Positions 9,736-18,714 of a stretch of DNA of 64,000 bases are shown piece after piece. The DNA comes from Ornithinibacillus contaminans (lineage in GTDB: Bacteria > Bacillota > Bacilli > Bacillales > Amphibacillaceae). Position 1 is the stretch's first letter; the number at the start of each line of letters is the position of its first letter. The DNA lies in contig NZ_LDPV02000017.1 in NCBI RefSeq assembly GCF_001038425.2, positions 1 through 64,000 of the forward strand, given 5' to 3'. A program made the translations under genes and the position numbers. The notes beneath the pieces are model-generated. The model made no database searches and was not told the origin of the DNA. It worked only from the letters and a program-made list of their open reading frames with translations.

Positions 9736-11028
9736 TTATGAACTTGACTTCGTAATATTAAAATTATCACGCAACAGCAACCAATTTTGCGGAAACGATA
9801 ATCCAAGCTTCCAATAACTAATCCCACGTAAGCCTAATTCCTTAATCATGTCGTACTTTGCTTGGATGGAACGGGCATCCTCAAACCATACCTCATGCTG
9901 ATTCCCTTCTGCATCCCAATAAGTAAAGAATGGAGCTTGTGCCGTAGTATCGTATTGAATTGGAACATTATGTTCGCGTGCTAAGGCAATTGCTTGTTGT
10001 GGGCTTACTGCTCGCGCATATTCCCCGCCAGCAACATATGGCAATGTCCAATCATAGCCATATAAATTTTGCCCTAATAAAATTTTATCAGCCGGTATTT
10101 CGGTTAAGGCATAGTCCACTACTCGGCGTACTTGATCAATAGGGGATACCGCCATCGCTGGTCCACCACTATAGCCCCATTCATACGTCATAAGCACAAC
10201 AAAATCGGCAACGGTACCATGGGCACCATAATCATGTGCCTCGTACCAATCGCCTTCTTGTGTCGCACTTGTTTTTGGAGCAAGCGCGGTTGACATTAAT
10301 AATCCTTCCTGTGATAAGCGATCCTTTGCTTTCCGTAAAAATGTGCTATATGCATCCCGGTCCTCTGGCGGTAAGAATTCAAAATCAAAATGCACATCGG
10401 TAAATCCTACTTGATGGGCCGTATTGACGATATTATCAAGCAAGGTGTTTTGGACGGCTTGCACCGTAACAATAATATGCCCCAGATCGGCACTAAATGC
10501 GCCCTCTTCTAAATTCGTCACTACCATCATCAGTGATGCATTATTGGCATCGGCAATGGCCTTGAAATCATTTAATGGTGGTGCAGTTAAGCTACCATCC
10601 CGATTAACCCGATAGTTAAAAGGTGCTAGGTAGGATAAATATGGTGCATTTCTTCTTGCGGAATTTTCTAATGCCTGTGATACAGTTCCACCCGTTGGTT
10701 CCACATAGGCATTGGCGGTAATATCTGGCTTGGGAAGCTCCGGTATATAAAGGCGTAGCCCGACATTGAGCGCAGCGTTTACGGGGATGTTATTAATACG
10801 TGCCAGTTCTTGATACGACATGCCAAAACGCTGGGCGATGCTATAGAGGCTGTCACCCGGCTGTACGAAATAAAATTGCCCAACAATCGGGATAACTAAC
10901 GATTGCCCAATAACCAAATTGGCTGGTGCATCCAATTCATTTGCATTAATTAATGCCTCTATCGTAGTGCCATAGGTACTGGCAATCGAATATAGCGAAT
11001 CTCCACCTGAAACTACATGAATTTGCAT
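9736..11028 (-). CDS. yaaH: Spore cortex glycosidase YaaH/SleL (LysM x2 + GH18)
   Basis: The product is a 430-residue spore-germination N-acetylglucosaminidase. Two LysM peptidoglycan-binding repeats (about 1-45 and 47-93, each with GDSLYSIA) precede a glycosyl hydrolase 18 barrel. The catalytic strand DVHFDFE supplies the acidic residue. No signal peptide is seen, as expected for a coat-deposited enzyme made in the mother cell. The ATG at 11028 has AGGAGGGAGTTT upstream; an earlier in-frame start would add 15 unlikely residues. It sits next to yaaI, as in B. subtilis. Confidence 0.93.
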   Translation of the reverse strand: MQIHVVSGGDSLYSIASTYGTTIEALINANELDAPANLVIGQSLVIPIVGQFYFVQPGDSLYSIAQRFGMSYQELARINNIPVNAALNVGLRLYIPELPKPDITANAYVEPTGGTVSQALENSARRNAPYLSYLAPFNYRVNRDGSLTAPPLNDFKAIADANNASLMMVVTNLEEGAFSADLGHIIVTVQAVQNTLLDNIVNTAHQVGFTDVHFDFEFLPPEDRDAYSTFLRKAKDRLSQEGLLMSTALAPKTSATQEGDWYEAHDYGAHGTVADFVVLMTYEWGYSGGPAMAVSPIDQVRRVVDYALTEIPADKILLGQNLYGYDWTLPYVAGGEYARAVSPQQAIALAREHNVPIQYDTTAQAPFFTYWDAEGNQHEVWFEDARSIQAKYDMIKELGLRGISYWKLGLSFPQNWLLLRDNFNITKSSS

Positions 11029-11091
11029 AAACTCCCTCCTCGATGTCTTGTGCTCATAAAAAAATGAACACACGTGATGTATCTATATAAA

Positions 11092-11121
11092 ACTGTATGT
11101 AGGGAGTTAGCTGGTTATGTC
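11092..11121 (-). promoter_or_regulatory. Candidate sigma-E promoter of yaaH
   Basis: On the minus strand CATACAGT (11092-11099) matches the sigma-E -10 pattern CATACANT. A weak -35-like ACATAA lies 15 bases upstream. yaaH is a sigma-E gene in B. subtilis. The -10 is good and the -35 is poor. Confidence 0.45.
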
Positions 11122-11123
11122 TA

Positions 11124-11657
11124 TTAGATTGGATCAATCGCTGCTTTCATAACAGAGTGCATGAGGTAAAGTGCATAATCATTTCCTTCCTTCTCCTCTG
11201 ATGCCATACAATTTTTCGGAATATGCATCGTAAAGTGATACATGTAGGCATCCTTTGCCGTAAAAAGAATACAAATATCTCCAGCAATGCCCGCGAGTAT
11301 TATATGCGTTTTTCCTAAGTCGGTTAAAAGTGAGTGGAGTGGTGTTTGGAAAAAAGCGGAATGCTGTGGTTTAATGAGAAAGAAATCATTTTCTTTGGGT
11401 TTTAAGGCTTCAATAATTGGCTCACTTGCTTCATTGGAGCAATAATCAATAATAAGCTCTGGTTCAGACTGCCAGAGACCATAGTGATCATTTACAAAGA
11501 TGATTGGCACGTGATGCTTCTCTGCAAATTGCCGAAGCTTTAGTAAGTTTGGCAAAATCTCTTTTGTATGCGCAAGTAATTTATCACCGCCATGAAACTT
11601 AAAATCATTGATAATATCAATAAATAAAACAGCTGTTTTAGCTAATGAAAACGTCAC
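11124..11657 (-). CDS. yaaI: Isochorismatase-family hydrolase YaaI
   Basis: The 177-residue protein has the cysteine-hydrolase fold of isochorismatases and nicotinamidases. The N-terminal acidic strand is VLFIDIINDF, the lysine lies in LIKPQHSAFF, and the nucleophile region is LAGIAGDICILFTAKDA with the cysteine. The substrate is unknown. The GTG at 11657 is chosen because GGGAGGTTG lies at ribosome-site distance; the longer ATG version lacks one. It lies 95 bases before yaaH on the same strand and is divergent from tadA. Confidence 0.85.
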   Translation of the reverse strand: MTFSLAKTAVLFIDIINDFKFHGGDKLLAHTKEILPNLLKLRQFAEKHHVPIIFVNDHYGLWQSEPELIIDYCSNEASEPIIEALKPKENDFFLIKPQHSAFFQTPLHSLLTDLGKTHIILAGIAGDICILFTAKDAYMYHFTMHIPKNCMASEEKEGNDYALYLMHSVMKAAIDPI

Positions 11658-11704
11658 GAGTGAACAACCTCCCAAGAAAGCGTGTGAATCATTAGTATTG
11701 ATAA

Positions 11705-12211
<507 letters not shown>

Positions 12212-12241
12212 GATTACCAAATTATCTCACCGTGATCGTCA

Positions 12242-12269
12242 TTGCAATTTCAACGCAACATGTTATAAT
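12242..12269 (+). promoter_or_regulatory. Sigma-A promoter of the SRP RNA
   Basis: TTGCAA (12242-12247), a 16-bp spacer and a perfect TATAAT (12264-12269) place the start 7 bases downstream, at the first base of the folded RNA. Confidence 0.85.
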
Positions 12270-12275
12270 GGATAT

Positions 12276-12545
12276 TACCGTGCTAAGCGGGGAGGTAGCG
12301 GTGCCCTGTACTCGCAATCCGCTATAGCGAGGCCGAATTCCCATCACGAGGTGGGTGACCGTGTGGTCTGCCTTAAGGAATTGGTGTTGACGTTTAGGTC
12401 CTGCGCAACAGAAACCTACGAACCCTGTCAGGTCCGGAAGGAAGCAGCAGTAAGTAGTCATTTCTGTGTGCCGCAGGGTCACCTAGACTGAGCCATGAAC
12501 TTAAGTAACGCATGTGGTCATTTCATCGACGGTGGGTGCACGGCA
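12276..12545 (+). ncRNA. scr: Signal recognition particle RNA (scRNA, Bacillus long type)
   Basis: This is a roughly 270-nt RNA of the same size as B. subtilis scRNA, including an Alu domain. The termini pair (CCGTGC at 12278-12283 with GCACGG at 12538-12543). The universal helix-8 core is present near 12428-12455: GTCAGGTCCGGAAGGAAGCA, the Ffh-binding tetraloop and asymmetric loop. It forms the SRP with Ffh for co-translational membrane targeting. It sits between tadA and dnaX, as in B. subtilis. Confidence 0.96.
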
Positions 12546-12560
12546 TACATATGGACTAAC

Positions 12561-12590
12561 AGCCTCTTGTTTATACAGGAGGCTTTGTCG
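12561..12590 (+). terminator. Terminator of the SRP RNA
   Basis: AGCCTCTTG pairs with CAGGAGGCT (one wobble) around TTTATA, followed by TTGTC. Confidence 0.7.
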
Positions 12591-12699
12591 TACCTCACCT
12601 TATTTATCGAATTTTTGAACCCCAAAGTGGCAACACTTATCTATTTTCCTTACAATAAATCTTCATTTCCAAATTCTTTTTCAAATTATGCTATCCTGG

Positions 12700-12728
12700 T
12701 TCACATTCAACCTTAAAATCGGTATAAT
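12700..12728 (+). promoter_or_regulatory. Sigma-A promoter of dnaX
   Basis: TTCACA (12700-12705), a 17-bp spacer and a perfect TATAAT (12723-12728) lie 29 bases before the dnaX start codon. Confidence 0.75.
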
Positions 12729-12757
12729 TAGGTAGAAATCATAGAGGGGAATTAATT

Positions 12758-14446
12758 ATGAGCTATCAAGCATTGTATCGCGTATGGCGCCCACGGACGT
12801 TTCAGGACGTTGTAGGCCAGAGCCATATCACCCGAACATTACAAAATGCCATTGTACAAGAGAAATTCTCGCATGCTTATTTGTTCTCAGGCCCACGTGG
12901 AACGGGAAAGACAAGTGCTGCGAAAATTTTTGCTAAAACAATCAATTGTGAGCATGCCCCAGTGAAAGAGCCGTGTAATGAATGTGCCGCATGTCGTGGT
13001 ATTCAGGATGGTTCCATTTCGGACGTTATTGAAATTGATGCTGCATCCAATACAAGTGTTGATGATATTCGCGAAATTCGTGATAAAGTAAAATATGCGT
13101 CTAGTGTGGTGCCATATAAGGTATACATCATTGATGAGGTGCACATGATTTCGGTTAATGCGTTCAATGCGTTGTTAAAAACATTGGAAGAGCCACCGAA
13201 GCATGTTGTATTTATCTTGGCAACAACAGAACCGCATAAAATTCCATTGACGATTATTTCAAGATGTCAGCGGTTTGATTTTAAACCGATTACCAACCAA
13301 GCGATTGTGGAGCGGATGCAAACGATTTTGGATGCCGAAGAAGTTACCGTTGCCAAAGAAGCATTAGATGCTGTAGCACTAGCTGCTGATGGCGGAATGC
13401 GAGATGCGCTGAGTATTTTAGACCAATCCATTTCGTATAGCGAAGACCGGGTAGAGTTAGACGATGTTTTGGCTGTAACAGGCGGAGTATCGCAGAAAAT
13501 CTTAACTGATATTGTATCGGCAATGCATCAGCAAGACATTCAGTCCGCCTTGAATATGGTCGATGAACTTATTCAGAATGGTAAGGATCCAGCGAGATTT
13601 GTGTATGACATTATTTACTTCTTGCGTGATCTCTTATTGTATAAAAGCGCTCCTAATTTAGAGGGCATTTTAGAAAGAGCAATCATTGATGAGGCGTTTC
13701 AAACGTTAGCAACGGCGGTTTCTGAAGCGTGGATCCAGCAAGCGATTATGCAATTAAATCAATGCCAGCAAGAAATGAAGTGGACGAATAATCCAAAGGT
13801 ATTTATTGAAATTGCGGTCATTACGATTACGAATCGCTACCAGGAAAAAACAGAATCGTCCGATGTCGCGTCATCTGATGCGGTCATGCAATTAACATCG
13901 AAGCTGGCTCAGCTAGAAAAAGAAATAGCTACTTTAAAAGAGGCTCCTCCTGTACAAGGAACGGCCGCAACACCACAGCCAGAACGAAAACGGCAGCAGC
14001 GACAATCGAAAAACAGCTATAAGGTTCCGTTTGAACGAATTCGGAACGTATTAAAAGAAGCGGAAAAACCAGCATTAAAAGAAGTGCAATCACAATGGGC
14101 TGCGTTTTTAAATAAACTAAAGGCAGCAAGTGCTCCGGCACATGCGACGATTCAGGATTCAAAACCAGCGGCAGCATCGGATACCTCACTAGTAGTAGCC
14201 TTTAAATATGAAATTCACTGTGCACTTTTCTTGGATAACCGCGAGCTGGTCGAGTCTGTACTTGCAAGCGTACTGAATAAACAACTTACCATCATTCCAA
14301 TTCCAGCGAATGATTGGCAAGAACTAAGAAATGATTATGTAAAGAGTCAAGAACAAGCGAATCCAGACCAACAAGCGGCTGAGGACCCAGTAGTGGAGGA
14401 AGCGAAAAAGCTATTTGGCGATGATTTAATCGAAATACATGACTAA
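12758..14446 (+). CDS. dnaX: DNA polymerase III gamma/tau subunit
   Basis: This clamp-loader ATPase opens the beta clamp at replication forks. Walker A GPRGTGKT is at 45-52, a Cys4 zinc knuckle at C64, C73, C76 and C79, and Walker B VYIIDEVH near 115. A flexible Gln/Lys-rich linker (about 385-425) precedes the C-terminal polymerase-binding domain. The 562 residues equal the usual Firmicutes length, with no frameshift site needed. It is followed 28 bases later by ebfC in an operon with recR and yaaL. Confidence 0.97.
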   Translation: MSYQALYRVWRPRTFQDVVGQSHITRTLQNAIVQEKFSHAYLFSGPRGTGKTSAAKIFAKTINCEHAPVKEPCNECAACRGIQDGSISDVIEIDAASNTSVDDIREIRDKVKYASSVVPYKVYIIDEVHMISVNAFNALLKTLEEPPKHVVFILATTEPHKIPLTIISRCQRFDFKPITNQAIVERMQTILDAEEVTVAKEALDAVALAADGGMRDALSILDQSISYSEDRVELDDVLAVTGGVSQKILTDIVSAMHQQDIQSALNMVDELIQNGKDPARFVYDIIYFLRDLLLYKSAPNLEGILERAIIDEAFQTLATAVSEAWIQQAIMQLNQCQQEMKWTNNPKVFIEIAVITITNRYQEKTESSDVASSDAVMQLTSKLAQLEKEIATLKEAPPVQGTAATPQPERKRQQRQSKNSYKVPFERIRNVLKEAEKPALKEVQSQWAAFLNKLKAASAPAHATIQDSKPAAASDTSLVVAFKYEIHCALFLDNRELVESVLASVLNKQLTIIPIPANDWQELRNDYVKSQEQANPDQQAAEDPVVEEAKKLFGDDLIEIHD

Positions 14447-14474
14447 CATTTAAATTTAAAGGAGGCGTTTTTCC

Positions 14475-14795
14475 ATGAAAGGTATGGGAAATATGGGCAA
14501 TATGATGAAACAAATGCAGAAGATGCAAAAGAAAATGATGCAGGCACAGGACGAATTATACGAAATGACGTTTGAAGCGGCTGCTGGTGGTGGAATGGTT
14601 ACCGTTAAAGCAAATGGTAAAAAAGAAATTACCGATGTCGTTATTAAAGAAGAAGTAGTTGATCCAGATGATATCGAAATGCTTCAAGATTTAATTATTG
14701 CGGCAACAAATGATGTGTTGAAACAAATCGATGACAAGACCAATGATACCATGGGTCAGTTTACGAAAGGGCTAAACATGCCAGGAATGTTCTAG
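14475..14795 (+). CDS. ebfC: Nucleoid-associated protein EbfC/YaaK
   Basis: This is a 106-residue YbaB/EbfC-family DNA-binding protein. It has a Met/Gln/Lys-rich N-terminal helix ([19 protein letters not shown]), then [11 protein letters not shown] and a C-terminal [21 protein letters not shown]. Members are dimers that bind DNA without strong sequence preference. The AAAGGAGG site lies before ATG. Its place between dnaX and recR is conserved across bacteria and suggests a role in replication-linked repair. Confidence 0.95.
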   Translation: MKGMGNMGNMMKQMQKMQKKMMQAQDELYEMTFEAAAGGGMVTVKANGKKEITDVVIKEEVVDPDDIEMLQDLIIAATNDVLKQIDDKTNDTMGQFTKGLNMPGMF

Positions 14796-14805
14796 GGGGA
14801 GACTC

Positions 14806-15402
14806 ATGTATTATCCAGAACCGATTTCAAAGCTGATTGACAGCTTTACAAAATTGCCAGGTATTGGGCCGAAGACGGCAGTCCGTCTGGCTTTTTTTGT
14901 GTTAAATATGAAGGATGACGATGTCCTTGAATTTGCGAATTCCTTAGTCAATGCCAAGCGTGAGCTAACACATTGCTCGGTTTGCGGACATATTACCGAT
15001 CAGGATCCGTGTGTCATTTGCTCGGATACATCACGGGATAATTCCATCATTTGTGTCGTTCAAGATCCAAAAGATGTGATAGCGATGGAAAAAATGAAGG
15101 AATTCCGCGGTAAGTATCATGTGCTTCATGGTGCCATATCACCAATGGATGGAATTGGTCCGGAAGACATAAATGTTCCAGATTTGTTAAATCGTTTAAA
15201 GGATGAAGAAGTGAATGAAATCATTTTGGCGACGAATCCTAACATTGAGGGAGAAGCAACCGCAATGTACATTTCACGATTGGTAAAACCATCTGGCATT
15301 CGCACGACGAGAATTGCCCATGGTTTACCGGTTGGCGGCGATTTGGAATATGCCGATGAAGTGACATTATCAAAAGCATTAGAGGGTAGGAGAGACTTAT
15401 AG
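14806..15402 (+). CDS. recR: Recombination mediator RecR
   Basis: RecR acts with RecF and RecO to load RecA on gapped DNA. The 198 residues show a helix-hairpin-helix near [14 protein letters not shown] (16-30), a Cys4 zinc finger (C57, C60, C69, C72) and a Toprim domain (about 80-175) with [13 protein letters not shown]. It starts ten bases after ebfC, and the length is standard. Confidence 0.97.
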   Translation: MYYPEPISKLIDSFTKLPGIGPKTAVRLAFFVLNMKDDDVLEFANSLVNAKRELTHCSVCGHITDQDPCVICSDTSRDNSIICVVQDPKDVIAMEKMKEFRGKYHVLHGAISPMDGIGPEDINVPDLLNRLKDEEVNEIILATNPNIEGEATAMYISRLVKPSGIRTTRIAHGLPVGGDLEYADEVTLSKALEGRRDL

Positions 15403-15419
15403 AAGTAAGGTGAAAACTT

Positions 15420-15647
15420 GTGGGAAGAAAGAAAAAGAGACGTAGGAAACGAGAGGTTGACGAGCTGTTATTAGATTCCATTTTCTCGATTGAACACGAA
15501 TGGAAGCAAATTAAATCAATCGTCAGTAAAAGCATTGACTCATCAATCAATGGTAGAAGCACAGAAAAAATCGCACAAGCAAAGTATTTATTTTTATTGC
15601 GCGAAGCAAAGCACCGCAAGATAAGTGCAGTAAGGTATAGTAAATAA
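15420..15647 (+). CDS. yaaL: YaaL-like protein (DUF2508)
   Basis: This is a 75-residue, very basic N-terminal (GRKKKRRRKREVDELLLDSI) helical protein that matches YaaL in position and size. The function is unknown; in Bacillus it is the last gene of the dnaX operon and the neighbour of bofA. GTG is used as start, with AGTAAGGTGAAAAC upstream. A terminator follows directly. The bofA gene that should come next is displaced 2.4 kb downstream. Confidence 0.85.
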   Translation: MGRKKKRRRKREVDELLLDSIFSIEHEWKQIKSIVSKSIDSSINGRSTEKIAQAKYLFLLREAKHRKISAVRYSK

Positions 15648-15653
15648 AAAAAT

Positions 15654-15690
15654 AAATTCTACTCCAATCATAGGGGTAGAATTTTTTTTA
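15654..15690 (+). terminator. Terminator of the dnaX-yaaL operon
   Basis: AAATTCTACTCC pairs with GGGGTAGAATTT (one wobble), followed by a run of T. It is also usable in reverse. Confidence 0.88.
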
Positions 15691-15737
15691 TGAAAAACTA
15701 GGTTAAAGTTTAATGTTGGTATTGACTACGACTAACA

Positions 15738-16313
15738 TCATCTTACCGTCTGGTAAATGAGACCTATGGCTCCGGAATCAAAGGTCTTGTTTTCCATTAG
15801 TTTAAGATTAATCTTCTCCTTGAGACCTTGGAATAACGGCAATCCGCTGCCAATCAGGACTGGAGAAACCGTAATTTTATACGCATCTATTAAATCAAGC
15901 TGCATAAGGTAGTGTGCCAACCTAGGACTGCCGAGGATGACCATATCCTTGCCAGGCTGCTGTTTAAGGTTCTTGAGCTCTTCCTCGACATCTTCTTTCA
16001 CCAATTTGGAATTGTTCCATTCAACTTTCTCTAGCGTTGTGGAAAAAACGATTTTGGTTGTCTTTTCGATCCACTCGGCATGATTCAGTTCATGCTGCGA
16101 TGCTGATGGGTTTGATGGCACAGATGGCCAGTAGCTGTGCATCATCTGATAAGTCCCACGTCCCCAAATGACAGTGTCAACAGTACTCAGAATTTCTTTC
16201 GCGTGTTTCTCCAAATCTGCATCGTAGGAAACCCAGCCAATGTCCATTTCACCTTTTGGCCCTTCTACAAAACCGTCAAGCGATGCGTGCAGAAATAGAA
16301 TCAGTTTTCTCAT
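15738..16313 (-). CDS. Dihydrofolate-reductase-family protein (RibD C-terminal type)
   Basis: The 191-residue protein has the NADPH-binding RibD C-terminal/DHFR-like fold seen in YyaP/YwjB proteins. The N-terminal strand is MRKLILFLHASLDGFVEGP; TVIWGRGTYQMM and GKDMVILGSPRLAHYL with a glycine-rich turn follow; the end is PVLIGSGLPLF. The physiological substrate of this group is unknown and folate reduction is not implied. The ATG at 16313 has AAAGGAGAT upstream; the longer start has no such site. It belongs to the extra gene block between yaaL and bofA. Confidence 0.82.
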   Translation of the reverse strand: MRKLILFLHASLDGFVEGPKGEMDIGWVSYDADLEKHAKEILSTVDTVIWGRGTYQMMHSYWPSVPSNPSASQHELNHAEWIEKTTKIVFSTTLEKVEWNNSKLVKEDVEEELKNLKQQPGKDMVILGSPRLAHYLMQLDLIDAYKITVSPVLIGSGLPLFQGLKEKINLKLMENKTFDSGAIGLIYQTVR

Positions 16314-16394
16314 TTTCAAATCTCCTTTGTTCAAACCTTTCCACCAGAGCGTTAGTACTATTAGTCGAATATCAATAACTAACGTAACAAAGCC

Positions 16395-16607
16395 TTATGA
16401 AAAAGGGCCAATTGAATTATGGTTATTGATGTTTTCCCGTACTTGATTATTGTGTGCTTCCTTATATATCCGCTGAGAAGTAGTTTCGAATTTCTGCGCT
16501 TCATCTGGTTTAAAGCGAACATTTTTCTTTTTCGTGAAATAGTCGTAAATAAAAGCAAATAAAAACAGCACGGCTATAATGCTGAGTATTATTCCCAAGA
16601 ATAACAC
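16395..16607 (-). CDS. Small membrane protein, unknown
   Basis: The 70-residue protein has one N-terminal membrane helix (about 2-22), a basic KKKN junction and a polar tail rich in Asn and Gln. GTG is the start, with AAGGGGGTGACTACCC upstream. No family was recognised. It is divergent from the membrane gene at 16722. Confidence 0.62.
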   Translation of the reverse strand: MLFLGIILSIIAVLFLFAFIYDYFTKKKNVRFKPDEAQKFETTSQRIYKEAHNNQVRENINNHNSIGPFS

Positions 16608-16721
16608 GGGTAGTCACCCCCTTATATTTATTGTATACTAAATGTAAAAACTTTACACTGATTATTTAGAATTTTTGTTAAATATATAAAAAAACGGGAA
16701 TTTTACAAGGGGGTATTAGCT

Positions 16722-16994
16722 ATGAGTAAAAGCATTTTTCTAACGATTTTTCGAACATTATACTTCGTTATTACTGGAATAATCATAATCCCCCTTACCA
16801 TTTTTTTCGCATCTGGGGGTATAGCGGAAAGATATGGTGGAGAAGAATTCCCAACTCCTCAATTTTTCTGGTTAATTGCGATCTGGGTAATAGGGTTAGT
16901 GCTCCACTTTAAGAAGTTATGGTTAGGAATTATAATAGCGATAATACCGGTGATATATTTTGGGGGACTAGTTATCAATGCAGCTTTACGTTAA
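16722..16994 (+). CDS. Small multi-span membrane protein, unknown
   Basis: This is a 90-residue hydrophobic protein with three likely helices (about 8-31, 47-62 and 67-87). A short loop with GGEEFPTPQFF separates the first two. A clear AAGGGGG site precedes ATG. It was not assigned to a family. Together with its neighbours it forms a species-variable insert in an otherwise conserved region. Confidence 0.65.
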   Translation: MSKSIFLTIFRTLYFVITGIIIIPLTIFFASGGIAERYGGEEFPTPQFFWLIAIWVIGLVLHFKKLWLGIIIAIIPVIYFGGLVINAALR

Positions 16995-17091
16995 TTCCTG
17001 CATTGATGACTAACATATTCAACTTTTCTTTATAAGGAAACTAATGTATGGTTCCGAAAATCAAAAATTGATGATCGGATGTATTAGTCTC

Positions 17092-17802
17092 CTATTTTCC
17101 GCCGGCAGCTAAGGTCATCACTTTGGACATATCTGCTATGTTTTCGTGAGCCTGCAGGAATAGGTCCATCGCTTTTTCGAAATCGGAATCCGTTAATATT
17201 TGCGCTTCTTCCAGGAGTGCATAGCTTTCTTTCGCCCAGTCTTGAATTACCGGATAGTTTTCGGCGTACAAGAATATATCGTATAGCGTAAATAAGTCTT
17301 TTTCTATGATTGTAGGTAGATCGTTTTCTGAGATGAGTGTAGGTTCATAATCAATATCCTCAATTAATCCTATTACGACCCCTAAACGTTGTCCTTCTGT
17401 CGGTTCTTTGGGTCCATCTTCTTTATCCCATGTTCTACTTATTACTCTTTTGCTGTTCAGACTGAAATGGTATCCATTTTCATACTCTACTGTATTCAAA
17501 TCGTCATTCGTTCTTGTAACTCCTGTTTTCGGCAGCTCGTATTCCTGGATGTAATTCACAACTTCCGAATACTTTTCCAATAACCTCTTGTTTTCTACTT
17601 GAATTTCGAAATCCTTTTTGTCATTTTCTACTAATAGGTTCTCTATTATTTCATCGGATTTTGTTTTAGCTTTTTCCGTTTCAGTATCCTGGTGCGGTTC
17701 AGTATATGCTTTTGGCTTCTCTTCTTTTGCGTTGTGAATTATTACAAAAACTGAAAGAGCCATTACTATAACGAATGCTGCCAATCCATAGCGTTTATTC
17801 AT
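17092..17802 (-). CDS. Membrane-anchored extracellular protein, unknown
   Basis: The 236-residue protein has an N-terminal hydrophobic segment (6-24) without a lipobox cysteine, so it is probably an uncleaved anchor. A Glu/Lys/Thr-rich linker follows, then an acidic mostly helical domain. The C-terminal part, with DSDFEKAMDLFLQAHENIADM, looks like a helical bundle. The start is ATG preceded by GGGGGAAGGGAG. No homologous family was recognised. A long AT-rich spacer to bofA holds no other gene I can support. Confidence 0.65.
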   Translation of the reverse strand: MNKRYGLAAFVIVMALSVFVIIHNAKEEKPKAYTEPHQDTETEKAKTKSDEIIENLLVENDKKDFEIQVENKRLLEKYSEVVNYIQEYELPKTGVTRTNDDLNTVEYENGYHFSLNSKRVISRTWDKEDGPKEPTEGQRLGVVIGLIEDIDYEPTLISENDLPTIIEKDLFTLYDIFLYAENYPVIQDWAKESYALLEEAQILTDSDFEKAMDLFLQAHENIADMSKVMTLAAGGK

Positions 17803-18074
17803 ATATTTCTCCCTTCCCCCGAATATTCTACTTTTAGAATAACAATGTAAATTTCTGAATACAACCTATTAATCAGATTACTCCTTGTGTCACATCTATT
17901 TTTGTTCTTCCTCTGGATTAAAAGTAACAGTTGTAAGTTCAACGCTATTGGTACGGGTGCTTTTCCGTAAGATTTACATGGAAACGATAGTATTTTATAA
18001 AACCAATCAGTTCTATTTCCCACTCCCTCATCATATTTACTTATAAGGGACAAGTTAAAGGGAGTTGATGTCGG

Positions 18075-18341
18075 TTGAATTCTACTATTGTTATTTCAAT
18101 CATGGTTGCTGTGATTGTATTATTACTTTTTGTTGGGTCGTCATTTAAGCCAATGCGTTTTCTGGTGAGTGGTGTGGTTAAACTAGGAATCGGTATTTTA
18201 TTTTTGTTCTTTTTTAATGTAATTGGTGGCTCGTTTGGATTGCATATCCCCATCAATTTATTTACGGCTGTTATTTCAGGCTTCTTAGGGTTATTCGGTG
18301 TTGCTTCCCTTGCAGCTATCCATATGATTATTCTTTCGTAA
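18075..18341 (+). CDS. bofA: Pro-sigma-K processing inhibitor BofA
   Basis: BofA sits in the forespore outer membrane and holds the SpoIVFB protease inactive until the forespore signals. The 88 residues contain two hydrophobic segments (about 4-21 and 28-48). The conserved segment reads NVIGGSFGLHIPINLFTAVISGFLGL and contains the residues thought to interact with the protease. The start is TTG at 18075 with AAAGGGAG ten bases upstream. In B. subtilis bofA follows yaaL directly. Here it is separated by four unrelated genes, and no rRNA operon lies between it and gin. Confidence 0.9.
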   Translation: MNSTIVISIMVAVIVLLLFVGSSFKPMRFLVSGVVKLGIGILFLFFFNVIGGSFGLHIPINLFTAVISGFLGLFGVASLAAIHMIILS

Positions 18342-18351
18342 TGACCTATAA

Positions 18352-18383
18352 GTTTCAAAGTTTCAAAGTTTCAAAGTTTCAAA
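18352..18383. repeat. Four tandem copies of GTTTCAAA
   Basis: An 8-bp unit is repeated four times without mismatch and ends exactly where the sigma-F -35 box of gin begins. Such a tract can change length by slippage. Confidence 0.95.
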
Positions 18384-18413
18384 GTATAGCTTCCGTTAAT
18401 GTTGGACAAACTA
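18384..18413 (+). promoter_or_regulatory. Sigma-F promoter of gin
   Basis: GTATA (18384-18388) is a perfect sigma-F -35 (GYWTA). After 15 bp, GGACAAACTA (18404-18413) matches the -10 GGNRANAMTW at nine of ten positions. The B. subtilis gene csfB/gin is known to be sigma-F dependent. Confidence 0.75.
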
Positions 18414-18440
18414 GTTATTAGTTTAACGGAGGTGGGGAAA

Positions 18441-18635
18441 ATGGAAGAAAGAATAGTAGAATTAGAGTATTGTGGTATTTGTGAGGAAAAGAAGCATCGG
18501 GGTATACATGTATACAACATGTTTATTTGTACAGAATGTGAGTACAATATGATCCATACAGAACCTCGTGAGGAAAAGTATAACTATTATCTGCAAAAAT
18601 TAAAAAATATTAATCAACCAACCTTATTTTTATGA
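18441..18635 (+). CDS. gin: Anti-sigma-G factor Gin (CsfB)
   Basis: Gin binds and silences sigma-G, and sigma-E in the mother cell, during early sporulation. The 64 residues from ATG 18441 equal the B. subtilis length. Two CxxC zinc pairs are seen, C12-G-I-C15 and C32-T-E-C35. The C-terminal TEPREEKYNYYLQKLKN is characteristic. ACGGAGGTGGGG precedes the ATG; a TTG/ATG 42 bases earlier overlaps the promoter and is rejected. A terminator follows. Confidence 0.92.
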   Translation: MEERIVELEYCGICEEKKHRGIHVYNMFICTECEYNMIHTEPREEKYNYYLQKLKNINQPTLFL

Positions 18636-18645
18636 AACTAAAAAC

Positions 18646-18714
18646 ATCCTAAGCTAAGTAGGCGATGCAATATGCAGGTAATGTCGCCCCACTAGCTTAG
18701 GATTATTTATTTTT
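18646..18714. terminator. Bidirectional terminator with a branched stem
   Basis: ATCCTAAGCTA pairs with TAGCTTAGGAT (18646-18656/18693-18703), enclosing GGCGA/TCGCC. The right flank is T-rich, and the left flank is A-rich for the opposite gene. Confidence 0.85.

Noticed and set aside
12495-12716. 73-residue frame after the SRP RNA
   Set aside because: It overlaps the 3' end of the RNA, its terminator and the dnaX promoter.
17799-18053. 84-residue minus-strand frame before bofA
   Set aside because: Low-quality composition, no ribosome site, and it overlaps the start of the anchored-protein gene.
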